NCBI GenBank assembly: GCA_025360005.1
Contig: JANYDA010000024.1
Coordinates: 1-58,592 of the forward strand
Direction: 5' to 3'
Length of the DNA: 58,592 nucleotides
Source of the DNA: Fibrobacteria bacterium
GTDB lineage: Bacteria > Fibrobacterota > Fibrobacteria > UBA11236
Positions 18,996-28,119 of the stretch are shown here, one piece after another. A program made the translations under genes and the position numbers. Each line of letters opens with the position of its first letter. Within the stretch, counting starts at the first letter, position 1. The notes below the pieces were generated by a model. The model searched no databases. It was not told the DNA's origin and saw only the letters and a program-made list of their open reading frames with translations.

Positions 18996-19853
18996 ATGTC
19001 CCCTAATCCTCCTCCCAACGGCGCTCCGGCAAACCCGGATCTCGAATCCGAACTCGACGGCGGGTCCGCAACGGAAAGATCCGAACCGTCCTACCCTGAA
19101 GAAGAGGCGGAGGAGCGGACCTACGACGCATTGGATCCTTTCTCAGCCCCCGCGCCCGGGCTGTATCTGGTGGCCACGCCCATCGGCAATCTGGAGGACA
19201 TGACCTACCGCGCGGTGCGCATCCTGAAGGCTTCCGATCTGATCCTGGCCGAAGACACGCGCCATTCCCGCGTGCTGCTGGGGCATTACGGCATCGCGCG
19301 ACCCAGCGAGAGTTACAATGATTTTAACAAAGAAAGGCGCACCCCCGGCTATGTGGAACGCCTCAAGGACGGCGGGCGCATCTCCCTGATTTGCGATGCG
19401 GGCACTCCCGGCATCGCGGATCCCGCCTTCAACCTGGTCAAGGCCGCGCTGGCCGCGGGCGTCAAGGTCTACCCCATCCCCGGCCCATGCGCCATGGTGG
19501 CGGCGGTGACCGCATCAGGGCTTCCCACCGATCGGTTCTCCTTCGAGAATTTCCCGCCCAAGAAATCCGCCCAGCGCCTGCGCAAATTGGAATCATTGAA
19601 GCAACGGTGGGGCGATGAGGAACAGCACGCGCCCACCTTGATCTTCTATGTCTCGCCGCATCAGATCCGCCAGTTCCTGGAAGAGATAGCGGAAGTGTTT
19701 GGAGCGGATATGCATGTGGTTTTGGCGCGGGAGTTGACCAAGAAATTCGAAGAGTTCCTCTCCGACGGCGCGGCCAAGCTCCGCGAATATTATCGCGAGC
19801 GCACTCCCCGGGGCGAATACGTGCTCCTGCTCCACCCCCAGAACAAACGCTGA
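18996..19853 (+). CDS. rsmI: 16S rRNA (cytidine-1402-2'-O)-methyltransferase
   Basis: 285 residues. RsmI methylates the ribose of C1402 in the ribosomal P site using S-adenosylmethionine. The tetrapyrrole-methylase-type fold is clear: GLYLVATPIGNLEDMTYRAV, LAEDTRHSRVLLGHYGI, the loop SLICDAGTPGIADPAF, and VYPIPGPCAMVAAVTASGLPT. The first 45 residues are an unusual acidic, Pro-rich extension not typical of the family. No internal ATG lies before the conserved core, so the extension appears real unless a GTG or other start is used. The stop overlaps the lnt start by one base (TGATG). Confidence 0.95.
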   Translation: MSPNPPPNGAPANPDLESELDGGSATERSEPSYPEEEAEERTYDALDPFSAPAPGLYLVATPIGNLEDMTYRAVRILKASDLILAEDTRHSRVLLGHYGIARPSESYNDFNKERRTPGYVERLKDGGRISLICDAGTPGIADPAFNLVKAALAAGVKVYPIPGPCAMVAAVTASGLPTDRFSFENFPPKKSAQRLRKLESLKQRWGDEEQHAPTLIFYVSPHQIRQFLEEIAEVFGADMHVVLARELTKKFEEFLSDGAAKLREYYRERTPRGEYVLLLHPQNKR

Positions 19854-21445
19854 TGCCATCGCTCCCGGGTTTCCTCCGCGGCCTCCGCCCCCGCGCCCCG
19901 CATTGGCCGACGCTGGGATGGATCACCCTGTCCGCCGTCGCCTGGGCCTTGTGCTATCCGCCCTTCCCTTTCGGCCCCTTGGCCTTCGTCGTGCTGGTAC
20001 CGTCCTTCATCGCAACCTTGCGCCTCACCACCGGGCAGGCCTTCCGTTACCACTTCGCCGCCGGCATCGGCTACAACGTGGTCATGTACTGGTGGATTTA
20101 CAACGTCATGAAGGTAGGCCCCGCTTTCATCATCGGCGCGGGCCTGGTGCTGCTCGTCCTGTTCCTTTCCCTCTTCAATGCGCTGCTGGGCTGGCTGTTC
20201 CGCGTCCTGGCGCAAAAGCCATTTGCTTTGATCGCCTACCCGTTTTTGTGGGGCGGATTGGAAGTGCTTCGCACCCGGGGGGAAATGTCCTTCCCCTGGA
20301 ACGATATGGGATACGCGTTGGGCCATTGGACGGGGATGATCCAATCGGTTTCCTGGCTAGGCATCTTCGGCCTGTCCATGGCGGTCATCGCTTGCAATTG
20401 CCTCGCCTTCACCTGTTGGCGCTCCCGCGGCCCCCGGCGTTGGGCCGCCGGCGCAGTAGCGGCCGCGATACCCCTGGCGCTCGCGCTGCAGGGCGCGTAC
20501 TCCCTGGCGCAGCCAGATCCCGCCGATCCGCGCACCATCGACATCAGCCTGGTGCAGCCCTCCATCCCCCAGACCAAGAAATGGGACGAGGATTATTTCC
20601 GCGAAGTGATCCAGAAGACCTGGGATACCATGGAAGAGGGGCCCAAGGGCAATCCGGTCACCAAGGGTACGGACCTGATCGTGTTCGCGGAAACCGCGGT
20701 GCCGGACTTCCTGCGCAGCCGGGCGGATCTCTATGATCGCTTCCGCATGAAGGCCAAAGAGAGCGGATCCGATCTGCTGGTGGGAGCGCTGGATTATGTG
20801 CCCGATGCCCAGCCCTACCACACCTACCTGTTCTACAATTCGGCTTATCTCTTCCCCGCCGGAGCGGGCGATCAGGGCGTCCATCAGTATTCGAAATTGA
20901 GGCTGGTGCCTTTCAGCGAGCGGCTGCCCTTCGACGACGTCTTCCCCATCATCAACTACGTGAACCTGGGAGAAGGCGATTTCTCCGCCGGCAAGGACTA
21001 CGAGATCTGGAACCGCCGCGTTCCGTACGCCCCCTCTATATGCTACGAGATCATCTATCCGGATTTCGTGCGCGGGGCCAGGCACAGGGGCGCGCAACTG
21101 CTGGTCAATATCACCAACGACGGTTGGTTCGGCTACAGCAATGCGCCCTTCATGCATGCCAACATCGCCCGGTTCCGCGCCATCGAAGCGGGCGTGCCCA
21201 TCGCGCGCTGCTCCAACGCCGGCATCAGCCTCTTCTACGATTATAAGGGCCGCGTGCTCGGCAAAACGCGCTTGGCGGAAGTCACGGTATTGCGGCGCAA
21301 AGTACCCTTGCTGTGCCGGGACACATGGTACCTGCGCCATGGGGATGCGGTGGAAAACGTGCTGGCTTGGGGATTCCTTCCCGGCTTCCTGGCCTGCGGG
21401 TTCCTGGCTGGGCGGGAAAAACGACGGGGCGGCGGGCCGCATTAG
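19853..21445 (+). CDS. lnt: Apolipoprotein N-acyltransferase
   Basis: 530 residues. Lnt transfers a fatty acid to the N-terminal Cys of lipoproteins in the inner membrane, the last maturation step; its presence implies an outer membrane. The N-terminal half holds six or so hydrophobic segments (for example ALCYPPFPFGPLAFVVLVPSF and VLLVLFLSLFNALLGWLF). The C-terminal half is the nitrilase-like domain with Glu280 (FAETAVPDF), Lys348 (QYSKLRLVPF) and the nucleophile Cys397 (APSICYEIIYPD), followed by NITNDGWFG. Length fits the family. The gene is joined to rsmI by a one-base overlap and is followed by the convergent panB cluster. Confidence 0.96.
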   Translation: MPSLPGFLRGLRPRAPHWPTLGWITLSAVAWALCYPPFPFGPLAFVVLVPSFIATLRLTTGQAFRYHFAAGIGYNVVMYWWIYNVMKVGPAFIIGAGLVLLVLFLSLFNALLGWLFRVLAQKPFALIAYPFLWGGLEVLRTRGEMSFPWNDMGYALGHWTGMIQSVSWLGIFGLSMAVIACNCLAFTCWRSRGPRRWAAGAVAAAIPLALALQGAYSLAQPDPADPRTIDISLVQPSIPQTKKWDEDYFREVIQKTWDTMEEGPKGNPVTKGTDLIVFAETAVPDFLRSRADLYDRFRMKAKESGSDLLVGALDYVPDAQPYHTYLFYNSAYLFPAGAGDQGVHQYSKLRLVPFSERLPFDDVFPIINYVNLGEGDFSAGKDYEIWNRRVPYAPSICYEIIYPDFVRGARHRGAQLLVNITNDGWFGYSNAPFMHANIARFRAIEAGVPIARCSNAGISLFYDYKGRVLGKTRLAEVTVLRRKVPLLCRDTWYLRHGDAVENVLAWGFLPGFLACGFLAGREKRRGGGPH

Positions 21446-21451
21446 CCGGCG

Positions 21452-21859
21452 CTAAAAGCCTTGCGGGACGTCCAGGTGCAGGCCGGTACGGACTTCTTTC
21501 CAATAGCGGATCATCTTCTCCCTGATCACGTCCCCGGCCAGGCCTTTCAAGGCTTCCTGCATCGGTCCCACTTCCACCAAGCGGTTGTTTACGCCGCCGC
21601 ATTCCACCAAACCTACCGGGCCGCCCGAATAGATCAAGTTGCAGAAGTTGAAGGAACAACGGATGAAATGCCTCCCGGAAATCGAAACGTTCTCGGAAAG
21701 GAATTCCCGGCCTTGCACCTGTTCCAAAGCCGGTTCCGGGCGCAGGCTTTCTTCCGTCGATGGGGATTCGCCCGCTTCCCCCGCGTCTCCGTTCTCTTCT
21801 TGGTCGTCCATCTTCGCTTCCGCCTTGTCGCTATCGGTGGGTGGGTTTTCCGGATTCAT
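21452..21859 (-). CDS. Acidic protein of unknown function downstream of panB
   Basis: 135 residues. The first 50 are low-complexity and acidic (Glu/Asp/Ser/Pro). The rest is a compact domain with SISGRHFIRCSFNFCNLIYSG, suggestive of a single beta-helix or pentapeptide-like turn, and an amphipathic C-terminal helix (REKMIRYWKEVR). There is no signal peptide or membrane segment, so it is probably cytosolic. Its start overlaps the panB stop (ATGA at 21856-21859), which supports real translation in the same operon. No family is recognised; a role in pantothenate synthesis cannot be concluded from position alone. Confidence 0.6.
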   Translation of the reverse strand: MNPENPPTDSDKAEAKMDDQEENGDAGEAGESPSTEESLRPEPALEQVQGREFLSENVSISGRHFIRCSFNFCNLIYSGGPVGLVECGGVNNRLVEVGPMQEALKGLAGDVIREKMIRYWKEVRTGLHLDVPQGF

Positions 21860-22608
21860 TGGGCGGGGAAAAGGCGCTCACGCACGGCCCGGCAATACGC
21901 GGTAGCGCCCGCCAAAGCCGCCCCGTGCAGATCCGCGAAGGCCTTGGCGAACGGCGGGAAAGGCGCCGGATGCATTCCCAGAAAATCGTGCAGGACCAGC
22001 ACCTGTCCGTCCACTTCCCGGCCCGCTCCAATGCCGATGGTGGGCACCGGTACCGCGCGCGTTACCAGGGAGGCCGTATCGAAGGCCATATGCTCCAGCA
22101 CCATGGCGATGGCCCCGGCCTTGACCAGCGCCTCCGCCGATCGCAGCAGTTCATCCCGCTCGGCGGGATCGCGGCCTACCTGCTTGAAGGATTTGGCCGT
22201 CTGCGGGAGCAGCCCCAAATGCCCCACCACCGGGATCCCCTCCGAAGTCATGGCCTTGATGGCCTCCAGCTTGGCGCCCTCCAGTTTTACCGAGGCGGCC
22301 CCCAATTGCAGGAACCGCTTGCCGCCGGCCACCGCTTTGGCCGGATCGGTATCCGATCCGAAGGGCATGTCCGCCATGATATGCGTATTGCCCGCCCCGC
22401 GCACCGCGGCAGCCACGAACAGCGCCATGATATCCATGTCCACTCCGCGCGTGGAATCCAATCCCAGCACCACGTTGGCCAACGAATCCCCCACCAGAAT
22501 CGCGTCCACGCCGGCTTCTTCCAGGATGCGCGCGAAGGGAAAGTCGTAACCCGTGGCGACCACCATGGGAGTCCGTTTGAAGCGGCCGAATTCGGATGCC
22601 TTGATCAT
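21856..22608 (-). CDS. panB: 3-methyl-2-oxobutanoate hydroxymethyltransferase
   Basis: 250 residues, a TIM-barrel enzyme adding a hydroxymethyl group from 5,10-methylene-tetrahydrofolate to alpha-ketoisovalerate, the first committed step of pantothenate and coenzyme A synthesis. The N-terminal FGRFKRTPMVVATGYDFPFARILEEAGVDAILVGDSLANVVLG contains the Mg-binding Asp of GDS. ADMPFGSD, VKLEGA, VVGHLGLLPQ and IGIGAGREVDGQVLVLHDFLGM follow in the family order. The segment after GLLPQ is somewhat diverged. No panC or panD is in the window. It is in a minus-strand run with gluQ and recO upstream. Confidence 0.95.
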   Translation of the reverse strand: MIKASEFGRFKRTPMVVATGYDFPFARILEEAGVDAILVGDSLANVVLGLDSTRGVDMDIMALFVAAAVRGAGNTHIMADMPFGSDTDPAKAVAGGKRFLQLGAASVKLEGAKLEAIKAMTSEGIPVVGHLGLLPQTAKSFKQVGRDPAERDELLRSAEALVKAGAIAMVLEHMAFDTASLVTRAVPVPTIGIGAGREVDGQVLVLHDFLGMHPAPFPPFAKAFADLHGAALAGATAYCRAVRERLFPAQ

Positions 22609-22676
22609 GCCCTTAAAAATAGTTTATCGGCGGCGGTAAGCAGATGCCGGGGATGCCGCGGGGAGCGGCGCAGCGA

Positions 22677-23663
22677 TCATGGCGGGCCGATGGCGCGGCA
22701 GAAATCCGCCCATGCCAATGGCGAAGCGGGAATCCGATTGGGCGTGAAACCCGCCAGCAGTTCGGAGGCGGTGGCCGGATGCCGGCAGGGAAGCCCCAGC
22801 CGACGCGCGAAGAAGGCCAGCAGCGGGCCCGGGCCCGCGTGTTTTTCCCGCAAGGCCCGCAGGGAAACCGCCCCTTCCGATTTGGAAAGCTTGCCGCCCT
22901 CCGCATCCAGCAGCAAAGCATGGTGGAGGAAGCGCGCGGCCCGGAAATTCCGGCAACCCAACCGCTCCGCCAGCCACATTTGCGCCCCGGTTGAAGGGAG
23001 TAAGTCCTGGCCCCTGACGATGCAGTCCATCGCGAATTCCTCGTCATCCACCAGCGAGGCCAATTGGTAGGCGGGCTCCCCGTTCCGCTGCCAGACCACG
23101 AAGTCCCCCATATCCCGGCCCGGGAAAAGCGTTTCCGTCCCTTCCCGCATGCCCTCTATGGTAACCTGTGCGTTACCTGGGACGCGTATGCGCAAAGGAA
23201 AGGATTCCTGGGCGGGGTGCGGATGATCGAAGCCCGCCCGCCAAGGGATTTTCGAGTCCCGGCAGGTGCCCGCGTAAACGCCCGGCCGCCCCGCCAGCCG
23301 CGCATCGCGTTTCACGGTTCCCCGGCTACAGGCGCAGGCATACAACAACGGCTCTTCCCCGTTCTTCCCGGCCGCAAGTTTTTCCAGGGCCGCGCGATAG
23401 GTATCCAGGCGCAAGCGCTGGCTGTAGCGGGCGTTCACCTCCGCCAGCGTGCGCGGGCCGGTATCCCAATCCAATCCCAGCCATTGCAAAGAGGCGAAAA
23501 TGTCCTCGACATACTCTTCCCGTAAACGCGCCGTGTCCAGATCGTCGATGCGCAAATGCACCGTTCCGCCCTGCGTGCGGGCCAACAGCCAGGTAAGCAG
23601 GAATGACCAGGCATTGCCCGCGTGCAGTAAACCGCTGGGAGTGGGCGCGATGCGGGTCTTCAT
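22677..23663 (-). CDS. gluQ: Glutamyl-Q tRNA(Asp) synthetase
   Basis: 328 residues, similar to a glutamyl-tRNA synthetase catalytic core without the anticodon-binding domain. GluQ-RS attaches glutamate to the queuosine base of tRNA(Asp). Visible are the HIGH-type motif PTPSGLLHAG at residues 8-17, the family's HLRIDDLDTAR, the zinc-binding Cys cluster (YACACSR ... YAGTC) and the KLSKSEGA signature. The start overlaps the recO stop by four bases (ATGA). Full-length glutamyl-tRNA synthetase is the main alternative, but it would be about 470 residues or more. Confidence 0.92.
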   Translation of the reverse strand: MKTRIAPTPSGLLHAGNAWSFLLTWLLARTQGGTVHLRIDDLDTARLREEYVEDIFASLQWLGLDWDTGPRTLAEVNARYSQRLRLDTYRAALEKLAAGKNGEEPLLYACACSRGTVKRDARLAGRPGVYAGTCRDSKIPWRAGFDHPHPAQESFPLRIRVPGNAQVTIEGMREGTETLFPGRDMGDFVVWQRNGEPAYQLASLVDDEEFAMDCIVRGQDLLPSTGAQMWLAERLGCRNFRAARFLHHALLLDAEGGKLSKSEGAVSLRALREKHAGPGPLLAFFARRLGLPCRHPATASELLAGFTPNRIPASPLAWADFCRAIGPP

Positions 23664-24451
23664 AGCGGCGGATCCGCTCTCATGTCAATCGAGCCCAGCA
23701 TTTCACGGTAGAAGTCCAGCGTTTTCAGGGGCCTGGCTCCGCCTGCATGCTTCCCCAAGAAGGACAACAGGAAAGCCTCCGCGAGCGATTCCTCTTCGCG
23801 CGGAAGGCGACCCGCGCGCGCGCCCATTTCCTGTACGCGCCCCAGCCATTTCAAGAGCCGGCCCGGAAAGGCCATGCCGCCTGCGCCCGTTCCCGCGCAG
23901 GCCGCGCACACCGGCCCGCCAAAATCCGGATCCATGCGGATGCGGAAACCCTTGGCCGGGCGCCCGCATTGCACGCATTCGGTGAACTGCGGGCTGAAAC
24001 CGGACACGGCGCACAGCCCCAGCAGGAAATCGCAAAGGTGCAGGACCGGATCGAAAATGCCTTCGCCGGACTCGTCGATCTGCTCCAGGCGTTCCAGCAA
24101 CATTTCATAATGGGGATGCGATTGCGCGGGCTCGGCCACGTATTTGAGATACAGCTCCATGAAGACATGGCCCAGGGATTGGCGCACCGGATCCGCTTTC
24201 AAACGCGGGAACTCCCGGATCAGGCCTGCATCCAGCAGCACGTGGATTTCCGATTTGGATTTCTCCGGATAGATGAATTGATCCAGCGTGAAGAAATCCA
24301 GCAGTCCGTGATACTTGGATTTGGGACGCTTGGCGCCCTTGGCCAGCAAGGTGATGAGGCCGGACTCGCGCGTGAAAACCTTGAGGATGAGGCTGGTATC
24401 CGAAAAAGGGATCTTCTTCAGGATCAAGCCGGGCGATTTCACCGCTGCCAT
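23660..24451 (-). CDS. recO: DNA repair protein RecO
   Basis: 263 residues. RecO works with RecR to load RecA on single-stranded DNA in the RecF recombination pathway. The N-terminal OB fold reads LILKKIPFSDTSLILKVFTRESGLITLLAKGAKRPKSKYHGLLDFFT. A helical domain follows. A zinc-binding site with two Cys pairs (CVQCGR and VCAACAG) lies in the C-terminal third, as in many RecO proteins. Length is normal. The stop codon overlaps the gluQ start. Confidence 0.93.
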   Translation of the reverse strand: MAAVKSPGLILKKIPFSDTSLILKVFTRESGLITLLAKGAKRPKSKYHGLLDFFTLDQFIYPEKSKSEIHVLLDAGLIREFPRLKADPVRQSLGHVFMELYLKYVAEPAQSHPHYEMLLERLEQIDESGEGIFDPVLHLCDFLLGLCAVSGFSPQFTECVQCGRPAKGFRIRMDPDFGGPVCAACAGTGAGGMAFPGRLLKWLGRVQEMGARAGRLPREEESLAEAFLLSFLGKHAGGARPLKTLDFYREMLGSIDMRADPPL

Positions 24452-24487
24452 CGGACCGGTATTCCCTTCACTGCCCTGGCGCGCGGA

Positions 24488-25348
24488 TCAGAATCCGTAC
24501 CGGATGGACCACTCCGTCTGGTTTCCCGGATGCAGCACCGTATGGTAATAGGGTTCAAAGGAGAAGGTATTCGCATTGGCCCACAAGGGCATCCACGCCA
24601 CCGGGAATTTGCATTCCACCTTCACCTGGCCCAGGCCCGGATGGTTGACCATGATGTCCGCCGGCGCGCCGAAAGGCAGATTCAAAAGCTGGAAGCAGCC
24701 CGCCTTCCAATCATGCTCGGGGTTGCGCTCCAGCGCTCCCGCCGCCGTGAACCGGAATCCGCCCGCCACGGGAACATAGGACGGAAAAGCGCAATCCACC
24801 GAGAGCTTGCCGCAGGCGAAGCCCGCATGCGGAAAAAAGGGATGCGCGAACCAGCGGATGGGCGCCTCCGCCTTGCCCTGGTTCTTGATCGAGGTGGCGG
24901 AGATCAAGGTGCGGCCCTTGAGCACGATGCGCTTTTCCAATTGCAGATCCCAATCGCGGAAGGTTTGCCTCGAAGTCATAGTCAGCATGGCGCCCGCCTG
25001 CACGGTTTTCCAGGAAGCCAAATCCAGGATGGTGGGATTGTCGCGGACATGGAACGGTTTCACCGCGCTCTCGCGCTTGACCTTGCCTACGCCAATCACG
25101 TAAACGCTTTCGCCCGCTTTGGCATCCGCCGCGCCCAGGGCTATCTCGAATGCTTCCGGAAGCCCTTGCCCGTCGAAAGGGCGCGGATCCGGATCGGGGA
25201 ATTGCGGTCCGGACAGCAGCGGTCCCTTGGAGTTGTCCGTCACCTGCCAGATGGAGCCGCCCGCGCAATAACGCGAACCGATATGCTTCCTGTCCGCGAT
25301 GGGATCGAGGATGGAAACGCGCAAGCCCGCGGATTCGAGTTGGTGCAT
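24488..25348 (-). CDS. Galactose mutarotase-like (aldose 1-epimerase superfamily) protein
   Basis: 286 residues. The sequence RYCAGGSIWQVTD near residue 30, FEIALG, RIVLKGRTLISATSIKNQGKAEAPIRWFAHPFFPH in the middle and NANTFSFEPYYHTVLHPGNQTEWSIRYGF at the end are the order seen in the beta-sandwich mutarotase superfamily, with the His of AHPFFPH as a likely active-site residue. It would act on an unidentified sugar in the cytoplasm, as no signal peptide is present. It lies between trmJ and recO with gaps of about 30-40 bases, so it is co-transcribed with housekeeping genes but has no obvious pathway link to them. Confidence 0.75.
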   Translation of the reverse strand: MHQLESAGLRVSILDPIADRKHIGSRYCAGGSIWQVTDNSKGPLLSGPQFPDPDPRPFDGQGLPEAFEIALGAADAKAGESVYVIGVGKVKRESAVKPFHVRDNPTILDLASWKTVQAGAMLTMTSRQTFRDWDLQLEKRIVLKGRTLISATSIKNQGKAEAPIRWFAHPFFPHAGFACGKLSVDCAFPSYVPVAGGFRFTAAGALERNPEHDWKAGCFQLLNLPFGAPADIMVNHPGLGQVKVECKFPVAWMPLWANANTFSFEPYYHTVLHPGNQTEWSIRYGF

Positions 25349-25378
25349 GGATGAAAGTTAGGAAATGCGGGGCTGGTT

Positions 25379-26179
25379 TTAAGATCCGGTTTTGAGGCTT
25401 CGCAGCAGGCCGGCCAGGAAATCGAACTCCCGGCGGTTGGGATTCATGCGCTGCCAGAGCAGGCGCACGTATTCCTTCTGAGCCTCTTGCTTGCCGCCTT
25501 TGAAAAAACCGCCCGCCTCCAACGCTGACAGCATTCCCTCCAGCATCTGGGCGGTTTCCCCGCGGGTAGGCAATCCCGCCGTCGCGGTCGAGGTCGCGAT
25601 TTCCGCTGCAGTCCCGGTCGCGTCCGGCGCGGCAAAAGCTTGCTCATTCGCCGTGGGGAATTGCGGCCCTGGATCGTGATCCGGATCCGTTTCCGATTTG
25701 CCCAGGAAGGCGTAAAGGCCGATGGCCAAGGCGTGGGACAGATTCAAGCTGAGCGTTTCCGCGGGCAAGGGAATCCGCACCAGATCGGTCAGCAGCAAGG
25801 TCTCCTCCCGGAATAATCCCTGCGACTCGCGCCCGAAAACCAAGGCCGTGGGCGATGCGGACGCCGCTGATGACTTCCATCGTTCGGCGGCCGGCCGAAG
25901 GTCCGCTATCCGCTGGGACGGATCCCTGGTTCTGCGCGTGAATCCGAAGGCATGGCCGCAATCCATAAGCGCTGCGCTTAAGGAGGCGAAGTATCGCGCC
26001 TGATCGAGGAGCGGGATCACCGCCTTGCCGGTTTTCCTGGCGGCCCCGTCCGCGGCGATGCCGGGACTGCCGACGATGCGGAGATCGGCGATTTGGTAGC
26101 AGGCCATGGTGCGCGCGGCGAAGCCGACATTGGCCGCCTGCTCGGGACCGACCAGGATCACGCATACGGGAGGAGTCAT
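25379..26179 (-). CDS. trmJ: TrmJ-like tRNA 2'-O-methyltransferase
   Basis: 266 residues from the ATG at 26179; a TTG three codons earlier is less likely. SPOUT-fold RNA methyltransferase: the N-terminus VCVILVGPEQAANVGFAARTM and the knot motifs ALVFGRESQGLF and IPLPAETLSLNLSHALAIGLYAFL place it in the TrmJ/TrmH group, which methylates the ribose at position 32 of tRNAs. An Ala/Thr-rich variable linker (about 190-220) separates the core from a C-terminal helical part that ends NRREFDFLAGLLRSL. It follows ispG by 28 bases. The exact target nucleotide is inferred from the family. Confidence 0.85.
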   Translation of the reverse strand: MTPPVCVILVGPEQAANVGFAARTMACYQIADLRIVGSPGIAADGAARKTGKAVIPLLDQARYFASLSAALMDCGHAFGFTRRTRDPSQRIADLRPAAERWKSSAASASPTALVFGRESQGLFREETLLLTDLVRIPLPAETLSLNLSHALAIGLYAFLGKSETDPDHDPGPQFPTANEQAFAAPDATGTAAEIATSTATAGLPTRGETAQMLEGMLSALEAGGFFKGGKQEAQKEYVRLLWQRMNPNRREFDFLAGLLRSLKTGS

Positions 26180-26207
26180 GGCGGACAAAGGCGGCGTGAA
26201 GCGGGGA

Positions 26208-28106
26208 TCAGGTTTCCGGTTCCGACCAGCGCCCGTGTTCCTTGATCAGGATCACCAGGGCCTCAGGCGCTTCCGCCTCGGGAATGTTCTTCTTGACCAC
26301 GTCCCGCCCCACGTACAGGTTGACCTTGTTGGGGGCGCCGCCCACATAACCGAAATCGGCGTCCGCCATCTCCCCGGGACCGTTCACGATGCAGCCCATG
26401 ATGGCGATGGAGATATTCTTGAGATGGGCCGTGCGCTGACGGATCTTCTGGGTGGTGGTCTGCAGGTCGAACAGGGTGCGGCCGCAGCTGGGACAGGCCA
26501 CGTATTCCGGTTTGGTGCGGCGCACGCCCGCGGCCTGGAGGATATCGTAGCCCAAATGCATGCAGGCCTTGGCGCCGGCGGGGCCGGACACGTGGATCAG
26601 ATCGCCGATGCCGTCCACCAGCAGGGATCCGAAGCGGGCCGCCAAAAGCATATTGCCTTCCGGGGTACCATCGCTGTTACCCCGGAGGATGATGGGATCG
26701 GGCCGGCCCTTGCCTGCCAGCCAGGCGGCCAGATAGCGGTAATGGGCGATGGGGTTGGCACCCGTGGGCCCGGAGGCCGCAGAGGTGCAGGACCAAAACA
26801 GGTGCGGAAGATTCAGGACATCGTCGGGCAATTTATCCAAGTGGACCGGATCCTGGACTTGGATTTCCAGGTTGCCGGGAAGATCGCTCAATCCCGAAAG
26901 CAGCCGCGAACTGGTCAAGGCCACCAATTGATGCTTGGTAGCGATCGCGAACTCCACGGTGCGCGGTTCCCAGACGGTGGGGAAATCCGGCCGCGTGGCA
27001 TGGGAATCGTAGGTGCCGGCCCATTCGATGCGGCGTTCCCCCTTGGGCAGGGCTTCCGAAGCCGGATCGGGCGTGCCCACGGCGATTTTCTCGCGCGCGC
27101 CGATGGCCAGACCGCCCAGATGCAGGATCGGCACCTCGCGGCGATGAAAAGCGTAAAAGTCCAAGGCCTCGGGCAGCGCCGGGCATGCGTCGATGCGGGA
27201 CAGGTCGCAGAGTTTCACCAGGGCCTTGGCCACGGGGATCTCATGCACCGGATCCTCGGTCAGGGAAACGCGGATGGTATCGCCGATTCCGTCCAACAAC
27301 AGGGCGCCGATGCCGACCGAGGATTTGAGGCGGCCGTCTTCGCCGTCGCCGGCTTCGGTCACGCCCACATGGAAGGGATACGGTTTGTGATCCTTTTCCA
27401 AACGCGCCGCCAACAGCCGGTAGGCCTGCACCACCACGCGGGGATTGGACGATTTCATGCTGAAGACGATTTGATCGAAGTTCTCCGCTTCGCATACGCG
27501 CAGGTATTCCAGCGCGGACTCGACCATGCCCTCGATGGTGTCGCCGTATTTCCACATAATGCGATCGGAAAGGGACCCATGGTTGGTGCCTATCCGCAAG
27601 CACACGCCGCGATCCTTGGCCATGCGCACTAGAGGGGCGAAAGCATCGAAAACTTTCTGCACGCCCGCGGAGAAACCTGCGTCGTCATAATCGCGCGGCG
27701 TTGCGGACTTGGAATCCACGAAGTTGCCGGGATTGATGCGCACCTTCTCCACCCACTTGACCGCTTCCATGGCGGCGCGCGGCTGGAAATGGATGTCCGC
27801 GGAAACGGGCACGTCGCAGCCCGCGGCGCGCACCTTGCGCATGATCTCCTCCAGGCACTCGGAATCCTTCTGGGTGGGCGTGGTGATGCGCACCAGCTCG
27901 CAACCGGCCCTGGCCAATTCCAGGGTCTGGAAAACGGTGGCGTCGATGTCCTTGGTGTTGGTGGTGGTCATGGACTGGACCAGGATGGGTTCATCGCCTC
28001 CGATCCATCGGTTGCCTACGCGGACCTTGAGGGTGGGACGGCGCTTGGGGGCGAAGCGATTGGAGGTGTAAAGGAGCGGATGAGTATCGGCGGATTGGCT
28101 TTGCAT
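26208..28106 (-). CDS. ispG: 4-hydroxy-3-methylbut-2-enyl diphosphate synthase, long form
   Basis: 632 residues from the ATG at 28106. It converts MEcPP to HMBPP in the non-mevalonate isoprenoid pathway. The N-terminal TIM barrel starts TLKVRVGNRWIGGDEPILVQSMTTTNTKD and contains VRINPGN. The insertion domain of about 200 residues distinguishes the long form (plants, Chlamydia, FCB bacteria) from the roughly 370-residue proteobacterial form. The [4Fe-4S] residues are seen in CPSCGRTLFD and MGCIVNGPGEMADADFGYVGG. An in-frame extension to 28334 is open but is Arg-rich, unlike the family, and crosses the divergent promoter region. It heads a run of minus-strand genes. Confidence 0.95.
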   Translation of the reverse strand: MQSQSADTHPLLYTSNRFAPKRRPTLKVRVGNRWIGGDEPILVQSMTTTNTKDIDATVFQTLELARAGCELVRITTPTQKDSECLEEIMRKVRAAGCDVPVSADIHFQPRAAMEAVKWVEKVRINPGNFVDSKSATPRDYDDAGFSAGVQKVFDAFAPLVRMAKDRGVCLRIGTNHGSLSDRIMWKYGDTIEGMVESALEYLRVCEAENFDQIVFSMKSSNPRVVVQAYRLLAARLEKDHKPYPFHVGVTEAGDGEDGRLKSSVGIGALLLDGIGDTIRVSLTEDPVHEIPVAKALVKLCDLSRIDACPALPEALDFYAFHRREVPILHLGGLAIGAREKIAVGTPDPASEALPKGERRIEWAGTYDSHATRPDFPTVWEPRTVEFAIATKHQLVALTSSRLLSGLSDLPGNLEIQVQDPVHLDKLPDDVLNLPHLFWSCTSAASGPTGANPIAHYRYLAAWLAGKGRPDPIILRGNSDGTPEGNMLLAARFGSLLVDGIGDLIHVSGPAGAKACMHLGYDILQAAGVRRTKPEYVACPSCGRTLFDLQTTTQKIRQRTAHLKNISIAIMGCIVNGPGEMADADFGYVGGAPNKVNLYVGRDVVKKNIPEAEAPEALVILIKEHGRWSEPET

Positions 28107-28119
28107 ATGGATGCAGGGA

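Noticed and set aside
26106-27632. A 508-codon plus-strand frame antisense to ispG and trmJ
   Set aside because: Composition (Gly/His/Gln-rich) is that of a shadow frame, and the minus strand encodes clear enzymes.
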